From JAJRZL01 sp964557855 (lineage in GTDB: Bacteria > Zixibacteria > MSB-5A5 > GN15 > FEB-12), in contig CAZLBP010000047.1 of assembly GCA_964557855.1 (NCBI GenBank), forward strand, positions 1 to 27,243: 27,243 bases of DNA, read 5' to 3'. Position numbers and translations under genes: made by a program. Every line of letters starts with the position of its first letter. Within the stretch, counting starts at the first letter, position 1. The notes beneath the pieces were generated by a model. It ran no database searches. It saw only the letters and a list, made by a program, of their open reading frames with translations, and was not told the origin of the DNA. Shown one piece after another: positions 7,586 to 15,676 of this stretch.

Positions 7586-8356
7586 ATGAAGCTTGCCCAA
7601 TATATGGCCGATCGCGGTAACGGGCTGTTTCGCCGGCGAAGTTTCACGCCATTGTTGCTCCTGCCGCTTCTCTGGCTGGAAAGAGACTCATTCCACTTTC
7701 CATTTGATTCACATGACTGGGATTTGGCCTGGGAATTTTTCAGTCTGTCAATTTCTCTCATGGGGGTTGCCACACGTATCAAGACCATCGGCCATATTGC
7801 CGTTGGAACGTCCGGCCGGAATATGCATCGGCAGGAAGCGGAAAGATTAAACACAACTGGAATGTACTCAATCGTCCGCAACCCACTTTACCTCGGCAAT
7901 TACCTGATATTGATGGGCGTAATACTCATGACTCAAAGTTATGAATTGGTGATTATCAATTCGTTCATCTTCGCACTTGCCTATATACCGATCGTGTTGC
8001 GAGAGGAAGAGTTTCTTCAGACTGAGTTCGGTGGGCATTATGAGGCATACTCTAAGGCAGTGCCTTGCTTTATTCCCAATTTTAGCCTCTGGAGTCCGCC
8101 TGATCTCCCCTTCAACCTTAGAATGGTATTGCGCCGCGAGCACGACACGTGGATGTCCACGATCACCGTATTCGTAATTCTGGAGCATCTGCGCAAGTAT
8201 CTAATAACCGGTGTGATTGGAATTGACAAGGCGTGGGCGGTCGTGGGAATTTCTATCCTGTTTGTTTGGCTGGTTCTGAAAGTTCTGAAGAAACGGTCCG
8301 GACTTCTGCGGGAGCGCCCTGCCTTGGCACGTTCAGACGATAGCTTAGGTGGATGA
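7586..8356 (+). CDS. Isoprenylcysteine carboxyl methyltransferase (ICMT/PEMT)-family membrane protein
   Basis: The ATG at 7586, with GGAGG eight bases before it, gives 256 residues; the frame also opens at 7553 inside the previous gene. The C-terminal half carries the family signature: TGMYSIVRNPLYLGNYLILMG, EEEFLQTEFGGHYEAYSKAVP. These integral membrane enzymes methylate lipids or small molecules with S-adenosylmethionine; the bacterial substrates are mostly unknown. Two further membrane segments close the protein. The gene lies between the 4Fe-4S protein and the TauE exporter, with only one base between its stop and the next ATG. Confidence 0.82.
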   Translation: MKLAQYMADRGNGLFRRRSFTPLLLLPLLWLERDSFHFPFDSHDWDLAWEFFSLSISLMGVATRIKTIGHIAVGTSGRNMHRQEAERLNTTGMYSIVRNPLYLGNYLILMGVILMTQSYELVIINSFIFALAYIPIVLREEEFLQTEFGGHYEAYSKAVPCFIPNFSLWSPPDLPFNLRMVLRREHDTWMSTITVFVILEHLRKYLITGVIGIDKAWAVVGISILFVWLVLKVLKKRSGLLRERPALARSDDSLGG

Positions 8357-8357
8357 T

Positions 8358-9146
8358 ATGGAATATTTGATAGTAATGTTCGCTGCGCTTTTTGTAGCCG
8401 CATTGACATTGTTTTCAGGCTTTGGTCTGGGAACGCTTCTTATGCCTGTATTTGCACTATTTTTCCCGATTGAGACGGCGGTGGCCGCGACGGCAGTCGT
8501 ACACGGCGCCAACAATGCATTCAAAGTCGGATTTTTGGGAAAGTCAGCGGATAAAACGATGGTTATACGGTTCGGTGTTCCTGCGATCATGGCGGCCTTT
8601 GCGGGAGCGGGTGCACTCGGCTACGTTTCACAATTCGGGGACGTCGTAAGATATACAGTCGGATCCAAAGTGGCGGTGATCACTCCTGTCAAGATTGTCA
8701 TGGGCATGTTGATGATGGTCTTTGCACTATTCGAACTCTTGCCTCGCTTCCGGCAGATGAGATTTGATCGAAAGCGCCTGCTCCTCGGCGGAATCCTGTC
8801 GGGATTTTTCGGCGGTTTCTCCGGCCATCAGGGTGCGCTCCGCTCGGCGTTTCTTGTAAAAGTTGGGATTTCTACAGAGAGCTTTGTGGGGACCAACGCA
8901 GTAATCGGATTCATGGTCGATATGGCACGGCTGACAATTTATGCCGTCGTATTCATCTCGGTCGGGAATGCCAGTCCCTTCGATTCCGGACAGTGGGCGT
9001 TAATTCTATCCGGAATTATTGCGGCACTTACCGGAGTCGTCATCGGCAAGAGATTCATACATAAAGTGACAATGAAGACGATTCAGACATTTACCGGCGT
9101 CCTCCTGCTGGGAATTGCTCTGGCACTCGGGTCGGGGATGCTATAA
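8358..9146 (+). CDS. TauE/SafE-family anion exporter
   Basis: The 262-residue, strongly hydrophobic protein has about eight membrane segments and the two similar halves of the TauE/SafE family (LFSGFGLGTLLMPVFALFFP in the first, GILSGFFGGFSGHQGALRSA in the second). The family exports sulfite, sulfoacetate or related anions across the inner membrane. The ATG at 8358 with AGGTGG five bases upstream is preferred over a GTG at 8349. This is a complete transporter, unlike the truncated relative at 685-1020, and belongs to a different subgroup. Its stop is 13 bases before the UppP gene. Confidence 0.88.
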   Translation: MEYLIVMFAALFVAALTLFSGFGLGTLLMPVFALFFPIETAVAATAVVHGANNAFKVGFLGKSADKTMVIRFGVPAIMAAFAGAGALGYVSQFGDVVRYTVGSKVAVITPVKIVMGMLMMVFALFELLPRFRQMRFDRKRLLLGGILSGFFGGFSGHQGALRSAFLVKVGISTESFVGTNAVIGFMVDMARLTIYAVVFISVGNASPFDSGQWALILSGIIAALTGVVIGKRFIHKVTMKTIQTFTGVLLLGIALALGSGML

Positions 9147-9159
9147 TCAGGTTGAATAT

Positions 9160-9975
9160 ATGGAACTGATAATCAAGGCGATCGTCATGGGTATTGTCGA
9201 GGGATTGACTGAATTCCTGCCGATTTCCAGCACGGGGCACCTGATTATTACCGGGGATATTTTGAATTTTCTGCAACGGGATCAGCGGAGCATCTTCGAG
9301 ATTTCAATACAGCTCGGAGCAATCCTGGCGGTGTGCTGGGAATACCGGCACCGATTATTATCAGTCATTTCAGGGTTTCACACGCCATCGGCCCGACGAT
9401 TCTGTCTTAACATCGTGATCGCCTTTGTACCGGCCGGGGTATTTGGTTTGTTTTTCGGCGGAACCGTTAAGGCGTATCTCTTTTCACCAATACCAGTGGC
9501 AGTCGCCTTTGTGGTTGGAGGGTTGATCATACTCTGGGTGAAACGTCGACACCACGCGGCCGCAATTTTCCGCGTGGAAGACATGACTCGGCAAGATGCG
9601 CTGAGAGTCGGTTTTGCTCAGTGTCTTGCTCTCATTCCCGGCACGTCGCGCTCAGGCGCCACTATCATCGGTGGCTTGCTCTTTGGCATGTCACGTAAAG
9701 CCGCCACGGAATTCTCCTTCTTTCTGGCAATCCCAACTCTTGGCATTGCCACCCTGTATGACTTGTTCCAGAATCGGGGGAATATCGATGGCGACATGGC
9801 GGGGCTACTCCTCATCGGATTCATTGTCTCCTTTGCCTCCGCACTGTTTGCCGTCAGGGGCCTGCTGCGCTTTATCGCCCATCACGATTTTACGGCATTT
9901 GCCTGGTATCGGATGGCTTTCGGTGCTGTAGTCCTGATCACTGCATATCTTGGGATCGTGAACTGGACGAAGTGA
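9160..9975 (+). CDS. uppP: Undecaprenyl-diphosphatase UppP (BacA)
   Basis: The protein is 271 residues from the ATG at 9160, the usual family length. Both active-site motifs are intact: EGLTEFLPISSTGHL near the N-terminus and IPGTSRSGATI around residue 163. UppP dephosphorylates undecaprenyl diphosphate on the periplasmic face of the inner membrane, recycling the carrier used for peptidoglycan and other wall polymers, and gives some bacitracin tolerance. About eight membrane helices are visible. The frame extends upstream to 9115 inside tauE, but MELIIKAIVMGIVEG is the conserved start. Its place in a redox operon is not explained by its known role. Confidence 0.95.
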   Translation: MELIIKAIVMGIVEGLTEFLPISSTGHLIITGDILNFLQRDQRSIFEISIQLGAILAVCWEYRHRLLSVISGFHTPSARRFCLNIVIAFVPAGVFGLFFGGTVKAYLFSPIPVAVAFVVGGLIILWVKRRHHAAAIFRVEDMTRQDALRVGFAQCLALIPGTSRSGATIIGGLLFGMSRKAATEFSFFLAIPTLGIATLYDLFQNRGNIDGDMAGLLLIGFIVSFASALFAVRGLLRFIAHHDFTAFAWYRMAFGAVVLITAYLGIVNWTK

Positions 9976-10023
9976 TGAGCGTACTGATGTTTCGGGAATA
10001 TGGAGTAGGAAGATTTTGTATGA

Positions 10024-10785
10024 ATGACAAAAACATCTCCGCTATCGGGCTTGATTATGCACCGAACAAGTCATAATGGTCGCTCGCGGATATTTCGCCG
10101 GACATGGCTTAGGACGTTTTTCGTCGTCGGCCTGACTTTGATCATCTGGCAGAACGTAATCGGCCAGGACCGTATTGTCCAGCCAAAACCGATTATTATA
10201 AACGCCTCGGCTCTCGTTGGCGCCTTTACGATCGCTCTTCCCGATGTGCAAGGAATTGGGTTCGATGACGTATACGGCAGTAGGACGGGCATTTCTTACG
10301 GTGGAGAGATTGGTCTCGGCTGGAGTCGTCTCCGAACATCTGTCGTGTTCAGGTACCGCAGGTGGCACAAGGCGGGACGGCCAATCTTACCTGAAGGCGC
10401 CACATTCGAGGGTGACTGGAACTGGGATCAGTTGTTTGCCTCTCTGGGTGTCCGGCACTATATCCTTCGGCCTGTTACCATAGCTGCGAAGCCGCTTCCG
10501 TTTCTTGGGTTGGGTGTTATCCATAGCAGAGCCTGCGAAAGCGCCGATGGTGCAATATTTCATAGTTCAGGCATGGTTGAGGAGTTACGTGGAGAAGCCC
10601 GGCTCCACGGTATGGGCTACTATATTGAATGTGGTTGCGACGTATGTCTTGCCTCCGATTTATCTCTTCGCGCGATGTTGGAATACTCTGATGTGAATTT
10701 GATCCTCGAAAACCCAGAGCTAGAAAGAGAATCCAATGGCGGAGGCGGTATCTTTATGGGGATTGCGGCCAATATCTTCTTCTAG
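10024..10785 (+). CDS. Predicted outer-membrane beta-barrel protein, unknown function
   Basis: The 253-residue product has a basic N-terminus and a hydrophobic signal (RRTWLRTFFVVGLTLIIWQNVIGQ). The rest is rich in alternating and aromatic residues (GGEIGLGWSRLRTSVVFRYRRW, YILRPVTIAAKPLPFLGLGV, IFMGIAANIFF), ending in Phe as many outer-membrane barrels do. I recognise no named family. The start is uncertain: ATG at 10024 or 10060, neither with a strong ribosome site. It lies 48 bases after uppP and 42 bases before the second dyad promoter, so it is probably the last gene of the first plus-strand operon. Confidence 0.6.
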   Translation: MTKTSPLSGLIMHRTSHNGRSRIFRRTWLRTFFVVGLTLIIWQNVIGQDRIVQPKPIIINASALVGAFTIALPDVQGIGFDDVYGSRTGISYGGEIGLGWSRLRTSVVFRYRRWHKAGRPILPEGATFEGDWNWDQLFASLGVRHYILRPVTIAAKPLPFLGLGVIHSRACESADGAIFHSSGMVEELRGEARLHGMGYYIECGCDVCLASDLSLRAMLEYSDVNLILENPELERESNGGGGIFMGIAANIFF

Positions 10786-10817
10786 AGCGAGCGGGAATAT
10801 GAGTTGTAGTTTTTTTA

Positions 10818-10857
10818 TTGATAAGTTATTACGAATATCGTATATAGTGATCATAAT
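10818..10857 (+). promoter_or_regulatory. padR promoter with 30-bp dyad operator (site 2)
   Basis: TTGATA (10818-10823), 17 bases and TATATA (10841-10846) form a good promoter ending 32 bases before the padR ATG. The dyad ATTACGA-N16-TCATAAT (10828-10857) overlaps the spacer and the -10 box. Its halves, spacing and position match site 1 at 6058-6087, with the internal ATCG in the same place. This fits autoregulation by PadR; direct binding is inferred. Confidence 0.65.
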
Positions 10858-10877
10858 AGTCAACGACAGAATGAATT

Positions 10878-11234
10878 ATGGATGACGGCGATCTAAAATG
10901 GTTACAGCGGGAAGTCTTGCTGGGATTCTGGAAAGTACATATCCTCCAGCATGCGTCCGAACAACCCATATACGGGCAGTGGATGCTCGAGGAGTTGAGG
11001 CACCACGGATACGATGTGAGCCCCGGCACTCTGTATCCGATTCTGGCTCGAATGGAAGAGCAGGGGTTGCTCCGAGGCGACAACGCGCCCGAGGCAGGCT
11101 CGAAAGCCCGCCGCGAGCTGCTCTTGACCAATAAAGGGGAAAAGATGCTCGAGTTCCTGCGCAAACAGGTGCGTGAGCTTTATGACGAGGTTTTTGAGCC
11201 GAAGAGGGGTAAAAAACGATCAAGCAGGAAGTAG
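10878..11234 (+). CDS. PadR-family transcriptional regulator
   Basis: The 118-residue protein is a PadR winged helix: ILQHASEQPIYGQWMLEELRHHGYDV, the typical SPGTLYPILARMEEQGLL (about residues 48-65) and a beta-wing before LTNKGEKMLEFLRKQVREL. It lacks the large C-terminal domain of long PadR proteins, so it belongs to the short group that dimerises through the last helix. PadR proteins are usually repressors released by small ligands, and some have been linked to chromate resistance. Here the gene sits between two dyads (10828-10857 and 11246-11261) and upstream of the decaheme conduit and chrA. I infer that it controls these genes; the ligand is unknown. Confidence 0.9.
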   Translation: MDDGDLKWLQREVLLGFWKVHILQHASEQPIYGQWMLEELRHHGYDVSPGTLYPILARMEEQGLLRGDNAPEAGSKARRELLLTNKGEKMLEFLRKQVRELYDEVFEPKRGKKRSSRK

Positions 11235-11245
11235 GATGCCACTTC

Positions 11246-11261
11246 ATGTAGCGCTGTACAT
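11246..11261. promoter_or_regulatory. ATGT-N8-ACAT dyad before the decaheme cytochrome gene
   Basis: The sequence ATGTAGCGCTGTACAT has five-base inverted arms and matches the ATGT-N8-ACAT dyad described for PadR repressors of phenolic-acid genes. It lies 12 bases after padR and 45 bases before the decaheme cytochrome ATG. It may let PadR control the conduit genes separately. It differs from the two 30-bp dyads, so it could also belong to another regulator. Confidence 0.4.
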
Positions 11262-11305
11262 AAAAGAACAATAAGTAAGTAGAGAAATAATGTGAGGATT
11301 ACAGA

Positions 11306-12232
11306 ATGAAGCCAATGAAATCAAACGCCGCCTACTTTATGGGCATGTGTTTGTTGACCATCGTTGCCTTGCCTTCATTTGTTCATGGAGGAGATCACAC
11401 TAACGAAGTGGATTGGGCAAAGTTGAATCCTGCCTTTGCAGGTGCGGGCTACGTCGGGGATCGGGAGGTGTGTGCTTCCTGCCATGAAGGGGTCATGACA
11501 AAGTATGACAAAACCCCTCATGGCGAGAGTCTGCCGCGGAAAACCCGCCTAAGCCAGGAAGCAAGCGATTGCGAGACCTGTCATGGTCCGCGCAGCCTGC
11601 ATATCGAGGATCCCGACAGCAGTCTTGCCTTTTCAAATGAGCAATACTCGGCGGTCTGCATGCAGTGTCATCAGGATGGCTCGCGGCTCTATTGGCAGGG
11701 AGATCAGCACGAATCATCGGATGTCGGATGCGTGTCATGCCACACGGTTATGGAGGCGAAGAGTCCAAGTGCCCTGCTTAAGGCGGCGAATGAACAGGAC
11801 GTTTGTGCGACCTGTCACGCCAATGTAACGGCAAAGATGAAGAGAGCTTCCCGTCATCCCGTTACGGAAGGCAATCTGAGCTGTTCCTCGTGTCACAATC
11901 CGCATGGTTCGGCCGGTCAGAGCATGCTTGTCAAAGGCGGGATCAGCGAAACCTGCTTCGGTTGTCATCAGGACAAGCGCGGACCCTTCATATGGGAACA
12001 TCCGCCCGTGCGTGAGAACTGTCTTACCTGTCACGAACCCCATGGATCGAACAACAGAAATCTTCTTACCACCCTCAGTTCCACGCTATGTGTTTCCTGC
12101 CATCAGTACGGCGGGCACATCAATCAATACCGATACAATCGGGTGAGCACACCATACGGCGACGGCTGTGCCAACTGCCATATGACGTTGCATGGTTCCA
12201 ATCACCCGTCTGGCGCAAAATTTAACAGGTGA
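11306..12232 (+). CDS. Decaheme c-type cytochrome, DmsE/MtrA/PioA type
   Basis: The 308-residue protein has a Sec signal (to about residue 28) and ten CXXCH haem-binding motifs: CASCH, CETCH, CMQCH, CVSCH, CATCH, CSSCH, CFGCH, CLTCH, CVSCH and CANCH. Length, haem count and the pairing with an MtrB-type barrel match the DmsE/MtrA/PioA group. In known systems this cytochrome sits inside the barrel and carries electrons across the outer membrane, outward to extracellular acceptors or inward from Fe(II). The barrel gene starts 13 bases downstream. The ATG at 11306 is followed by a clear signal peptide. The direction of electron flow cannot be told from sequence. Confidence 0.93.
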   Translation: MKPMKSNAAYFMGMCLLTIVALPSFVHGGDHTNEVDWAKLNPAFAGAGYVGDREVCASCHEGVMTKYDKTPHGESLPRKTRLSQEASDCETCHGPRSLHIEDPDSSLAFSNEQYSAVCMQCHQDGSRLYWQGDQHESSDVGCVSCHTVMEAKSPSALLKAANEQDVCATCHANVTAKMKRASRHPVTEGNLSCSSCHNPHGSAGQSMLVKGGISETCFGCHQDKRGPFIWEHPPVRENCLTCHEPHGSNNRNLLTTLSSTLCVSCHQYGGHINQYRYNRVSTPYGDGCANCHMTLHGSNHPSGAKFNR

Positions 12233-12245
12233 GGAGAAGATTGTC

Positions 12246-14783
12246 ATGAAAACATGGTTAACAACTATTATTCTGTCGCTGCTTCTCACCGGCGCATTCT
12301 CGACCGACGCCAAGGCGCAGAAACAGTTTGAAATTACCGGGCAGCAAGTACTCGGTATCCGATACATCGACCTGAGCAACAATTCCGCCAAGTTTAATGA
12401 ATATCGTGACCTGCGAAGTGGATTTCAACTTGATGCCCTTAGCTTCACAATCAGAGAAAAAGGCTCAGGGCGGTACCTGGACTTTTCGGGCAGCCGGCTT
12501 CTGCTGGACAACCAGTCGCTCGCTGTGACTTTAGGGGACCGCGACCGAGGGTGGAACCTGCAAGTCAATCATATCAAGTCTCCATATCGTCTCAGCAACA
12601 AGGCCATGACGCCCTACATATACAGGGGGGGAGGTACGTTTACCGTGAGCGACCGGGTATCGATTGTCAATGACGGCAACGACACGACCGGCACACCGTC
12701 GCTGGTGCCAACCACAGACCAAATGGCGTTCAACGATTCACTCGTCGCCGAGTATCTTACGACCCACCTGCACCCGGTTGCACTTGGAACCCGTCGCGAA
12801 CAAACGTCGGCCGCTATTAGTTTTTCCGAAATGGGACCGTTCAGCATAAACCTGGAATACTCTGACGAGCGCCGCGACGGCAATCAACTAAGCTACGGTC
12901 CGATCGGCGATCGTCCCCCGCGCTCCCTTAATAGTCAGATCGTCGAGCCGGTCGATTATACCACGCGCGAGTTATCGGCGCGAGCCGAGTATGGAAGCGC
13001 GCGAGTTCAGCTTCAGGCCGGTTACTCGTTATCTTCTTTTGACAACGAACTTGACGCCACGCGTTGGGACAACATCTATTTCACACCCAATGCAGGGGCG
13101 GACTACGCGACCACGGTCCCCGGTACCGCCCGCAATGTTGCCGCTTACGGGCAGCGTTCACTTGCTCCGGATAACGTATCGCATCAGCTATCGCTTGCTA
13201 CCGGTATAAACCCCACGTTTGGAGGCCGATTCACGTCTACCGTTATATGGGCATATATGCGGCAGAATCAGGAATTGCTTCCATACAGCGCCAGTACTCT
13301 CGGTGGTGACGTAAACGGGGACGGTCTGGACTGGAATGATACAGGCAAGCTGCCACGGGACAAGGCCAATGCCAAGATGACCACCTTGCGAATCAACGCG
13401 GCATATTCCTTCAATCCGCTTCGGCGGCTGACTGTTCGCCCATTCATCCGCTTCTACAATCTTGATAACAATACGCCGACAGAAGAATGGAAATATGTCA
13501 CCCAGGATGTTGCGGGGACAAACGGCGACGTCAACTATCGCAGCTATCGTCGCAATCTCGCCTACGCCTACCAGAAACTTGCGTTCGGTGCGGAGGCCAG
13601 GCAGAGTGTCTCTTTCTGGAGAACAACCGTCGGGCTCGGTTACACAAGAGAGGGAATTGACCGGGATTTTCGTGAAGCCAGCACGGATGAAAACATCTTT
13701 GAAATCAGCTTGAGAACGAAGCCGGCGAATCCGGTGTCTTTCTCTGCAAAGTACCGGTACGGAGATCGAAAGGGCGACGGTTACAATTATCGCGTGACCA
13801 GCCAGACATACTGGTATACCTTCGATCAAGGCGCCAATGAGGTCGATAACCCGCAGTTCCTCTTCGCCGATCATCCTGACCTGCGCCGGTATGATGTTTC
13901 CGATCGTAAGAGGCACGAGTTGAATCTTTCGGGAAATGTCATCGCCAGCCAAAACCTCGACTTTTCCGTTTCGTACCGTTATCGGAATGATGATTTTGAC
14001 TCCGGTGTCGAAGCTGTCGCACCTTTGATGGGAACTTCCGTTCCCCTGCCGAATCCCGCAGATACCGCAGCCATGACTCCGGGATTGCAAATCGGCAGAC
14101 TTAAGGACAAGATACATACTGTCACCGTCGACGTTCATTACACCCTTAGTGATCGTTGGACTGTGACGGCGTTTGCGGATCGGGAGGAATTAACCGGCGA
14201 CGCGCGTGGCATGGTCTACAATGAAAACCAACGGCGTGAACCGAGCAATACCGGCATACAGTCGCCGACTGCCCTGGGTCCGTGGACCGATCCGGACAGA
14301 CTTTATACGACAATGTCGGATCAGAGCACTAACACCATCGGTTTGGGGGTTGTGTTTGATGCAATTCCCGGGAAGTTGCGTTTGTTCACCGACTATAGTC
14401 TTTCACGGACGACTGTGGATCTGGAATATGATGGCTACGGTTCCGATGCCGATTATCTGGGGCGGGATTGGGAAACTTTTCAATTTGGCTTTGGCAGTCC
14501 GGAGACAGTCCGGTTCAACCAGTATGAGCTGAATATGGCTCTGGAGTATCGGCTCTCACAGAACCTGGCATTCAAGATAAGCTATCTTTTCAACTGGTAC
14601 CGGGTACAGGACTGGATGCAGGAACCGGACGGCCCATGGGTTGAAGAAGTTGGCAGTGAGTATTATTGGCGCGATACGTCGCGGGATAACCGATGGGGTA
14701 ACCGCCTGATATCAATGGGCGGCTATCTCGCGCCGGACTATGAAGCTCATGTTGGATTTGCATCGCTTACCTACGGCTTCTAA
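12246..14783 (+). CDS. MtrB/PioB-family outer-membrane beta-barrel
   Basis: From the ATG at 12246 (GAGGAG eight bases before) the product is 845 residues with a Sec signal ending at DAKAQ. Repeated amphipathic strands of the type LRINAAYSFNPLRRLTVRPF and VSFSAKYRYGDRKG continue to a C-terminal LTYGF, the outer-membrane insertion signal. The size, strand pattern and coupling to a decaheme cytochrome identify the MtrB/PioB porin that sheathes the cytochrome. I see no cysteine anywhere, so the N-terminal CXXC of Shewanella MtrB is missing. A DVNGDGLDWND loop could bind calcium. No gene for a surface MtrC-like cytochrome follows. Confidence 0.88.
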   Translation: MKTWLTTIILSLLLTGAFSTDAKAQKQFEITGQQVLGIRYIDLSNNSAKFNEYRDLRSGFQLDALSFTIREKGSGRYLDFSGSRLLLDNQSLAVTLGDRDRGWNLQVNHIKSPYRLSNKAMTPYIYRGGGTFTVSDRVSIVNDGNDTTGTPSLVPTTDQMAFNDSLVAEYLTTHLHPVALGTRREQTSAAISFSEMGPFSINLEYSDERRDGNQLSYGPIGDRPPRSLNSQIVEPVDYTTRELSARAEYGSARVQLQAGYSLSSFDNELDATRWDNIYFTPNAGADYATTVPGTARNVAAYGQRSLAPDNVSHQLSLATGINPTFGGRFTSTVIWAYMRQNQELLPYSASTLGGDVNGDGLDWNDTGKLPRDKANAKMTTLRINAAYSFNPLRRLTVRPFIRFYNLDNNTPTEEWKYVTQDVAGTNGDVNYRSYRRNLAYAYQKLAFGAEARQSVSFWRTTVGLGYTREGIDRDFREASTDENIFEISLRTKPANPVSFSAKYRYGDRKGDGYNYRVTSQTYWYTFDQGANEVDNPQFLFADHPDLRRYDVSDRKRHELNLSGNVIASQNLDFSVSYRYRNDDFDSGVEAVAPLMGTSVPLPNPADTAAMTPGLQIGRLKDKIHTVTVDVHYTLSDRWTVTAFADREELTGDARGMVYNENQRREPSNTGIQSPTALGPWTDPDRLYTTMSDQSTNTIGLGVVFDAIPGKLRLFTDYSLSRTTVDLEYDGYGSDADYLGRDWETFQFGFGSPETVRFNQYELNMALEYRLSQNLAFKISYLFNWYRVQDWMQEPDGPWVEEVGSEYYWRDTSRDNRWGNRLISMGGYLAPDYEAHVGFASLTYGF

Positions 14784-14923
14784 ATGTTGAGTATAGACAT
14801 GGCCGTGCAAGCCATACTATGCGGGTTTCAACGCCAGCGTGAACCCGGCACGCAGCCCTGTGCGACGTTCGCAGGCACGCTGCCGGCTAAAGTCGTCGGT
14901 GTAGCACATTGAAAGGAGCCAAA

Positions 14924-15082
14924 ATGAAACCTAATAATCGACATTCGCGGGAGTGCAATGATCGCCGTACATTTCTTAAGAAGATTGCAGGTGGAACTGG
15001 TCTCCTGATAGTCGGAGGGACTTCGGCCGGCATTGTAACAGCGCCCGGATCCCTTTTTGCGCAGGACGAACATCACCAATAG
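14924..15082 (+). pseudogene. Tat leader ORF ended by an in-frame amber codon before the hemerythrin domain
   Basis: A 52-residue ORF behind AAGGAG at 14924 encodes a Tat signal peptide: NDRRTFLKKIAGGTGLLIVG then AGIVTAPGSLFAQ, ending DEHHQ and TAG (15080-15082). The next codons, ISPGEDLMREHGVLK, continue in the same frame straight into the hemerythrin domain. The natural reading is one exported hemerythrin whose gene now has a nonsense codon seven codons before the internal ATG at 15104. Several neighbours (4Fe-4S gene, barrel 10024-10785, padR, DoxX) end in TAG, so amber is a normal stop here. A single-base sequencing error is possible. Confidence 0.7.
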
Positions 15083-15103
15083 ATTTCCCCTGGTGAGGAT
15101 CTG

Positions 15104-15676
15104 ATGCGGGAACACGGGGTGCTGAAGCGTATTCTCCTGGTCTACGAGGAGTCGATTCGTCGCATTGAGTCTTCCGAGGAGGTGCCGCCTGAGGCGATAG
15201 CCGAGTCGGCACAGTTGATTCGCAGTTCGATAGAAGACTACCATGAAAAGCTGGAAGAAGACTATCTCTTCCCGCGGTTCCGAAGGGCCAATCGGCTGGT
15301 CGAACTGGTGGATGTTCTGGTCGCGCAGCATCACGCCGGCCGCCGCCTGCCCGACCGGACGTTGCAGCTGGCAAACATGAACTCACTCAAAGAACCGCAG
15401 GACAGGGACCGACTTGTAGTTTCATTGCGGCAGTTCATTCGCATGTACGAGCCGCATGAAGCCCGCGAGGATACAATGTTGTTCCCGGCCCTTCGTGACA
15501 TCGTCTCTGAGAACGAATATGCTTTCCTTGGAGAGGATTTTGAAGAGATAGAACATGAACGATTCGGCGAGGGAGGTTTTGAGGAGATCGTCGACCGCGT
15601 CGCCGGAATCGAGAAGACCCTGGGCATCTATGACCTCAGTCAATTCACTCCGACTTTGAGGGCAAACGATGGATAG
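15104..15676 (+). CDS. Hemerythrin (HHE) domain protein
   Basis: The 190-residue protein has the hemerythrin four-helix pattern: MREHGVLKRILLVYEE, YHEKLEEDYLFPRF (HxxxE), LVAQHHAGRR and PHEAREDTMLFPAL (HxxxE). These residues bind a di-iron site for O2, NO or redox sensing. The ATG at 15104 has GAGG about five bases before it, so the domain could be made alone in the cytoplasm, but the sequence upstream is an in-frame Tat leader behind one TAG. Its 3' end overlaps DoxX by eight bases, and it continues the plus-strand redox cluster. A role in oxygen protection of the anaerobic conduit is a guess. Confidence 0.8.
   Translation: MREHGVLKRILLVYEESIRRIESSEEVPPEAIAESAQLIRSSIEDYHEKLEEDYLFPRFRRANRLVELVDVLVAQHHAGRRLPDRTLQLANMNSLKEPQDRDRLVVSLRQFIRMYEPHEAREDTMLFPALRDIVSENEYAFLGEDFEEIEHERFGEGGFEEIVDRVAGIEKTLGIYDLSQFTPTLRANDG

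Noticed and set aside
10878..11271. Minus-strand ORFs opposite padR
   Set aside because: They lie entirely over the well-supported PadR gene and have repetitive, Arg/Pro/Ala-rich content typical of antisense frames.
13188..14138. 316-residue minus-strand ORF opposite the MtrB-type barrel
   Set aside because: It is antisense to a clear barrel gene with signal peptide and C-terminal Phe, and its product shows no domain.
14784..14923. Possible c-di-GMP/GEMM-type riboswitch before the Tat-hemerythrin gene
   Set aside because: CGCACAGGGC, part of the GEMM core, appears only on the minus strand with no gene to control; the plus strand has small hairpins (TGCGA-CGT-TCGCA, GGCA-CGC-TGCC) but not the GEMM layout.
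15080..15082. Amber recoded as an amino acid (for example pyrrolysine) in the hemerythrin gene
   Set aside because: TAG is the normal stop of several neighbouring genes, and no recoding element or pyrrolysine genes are visible in the window.
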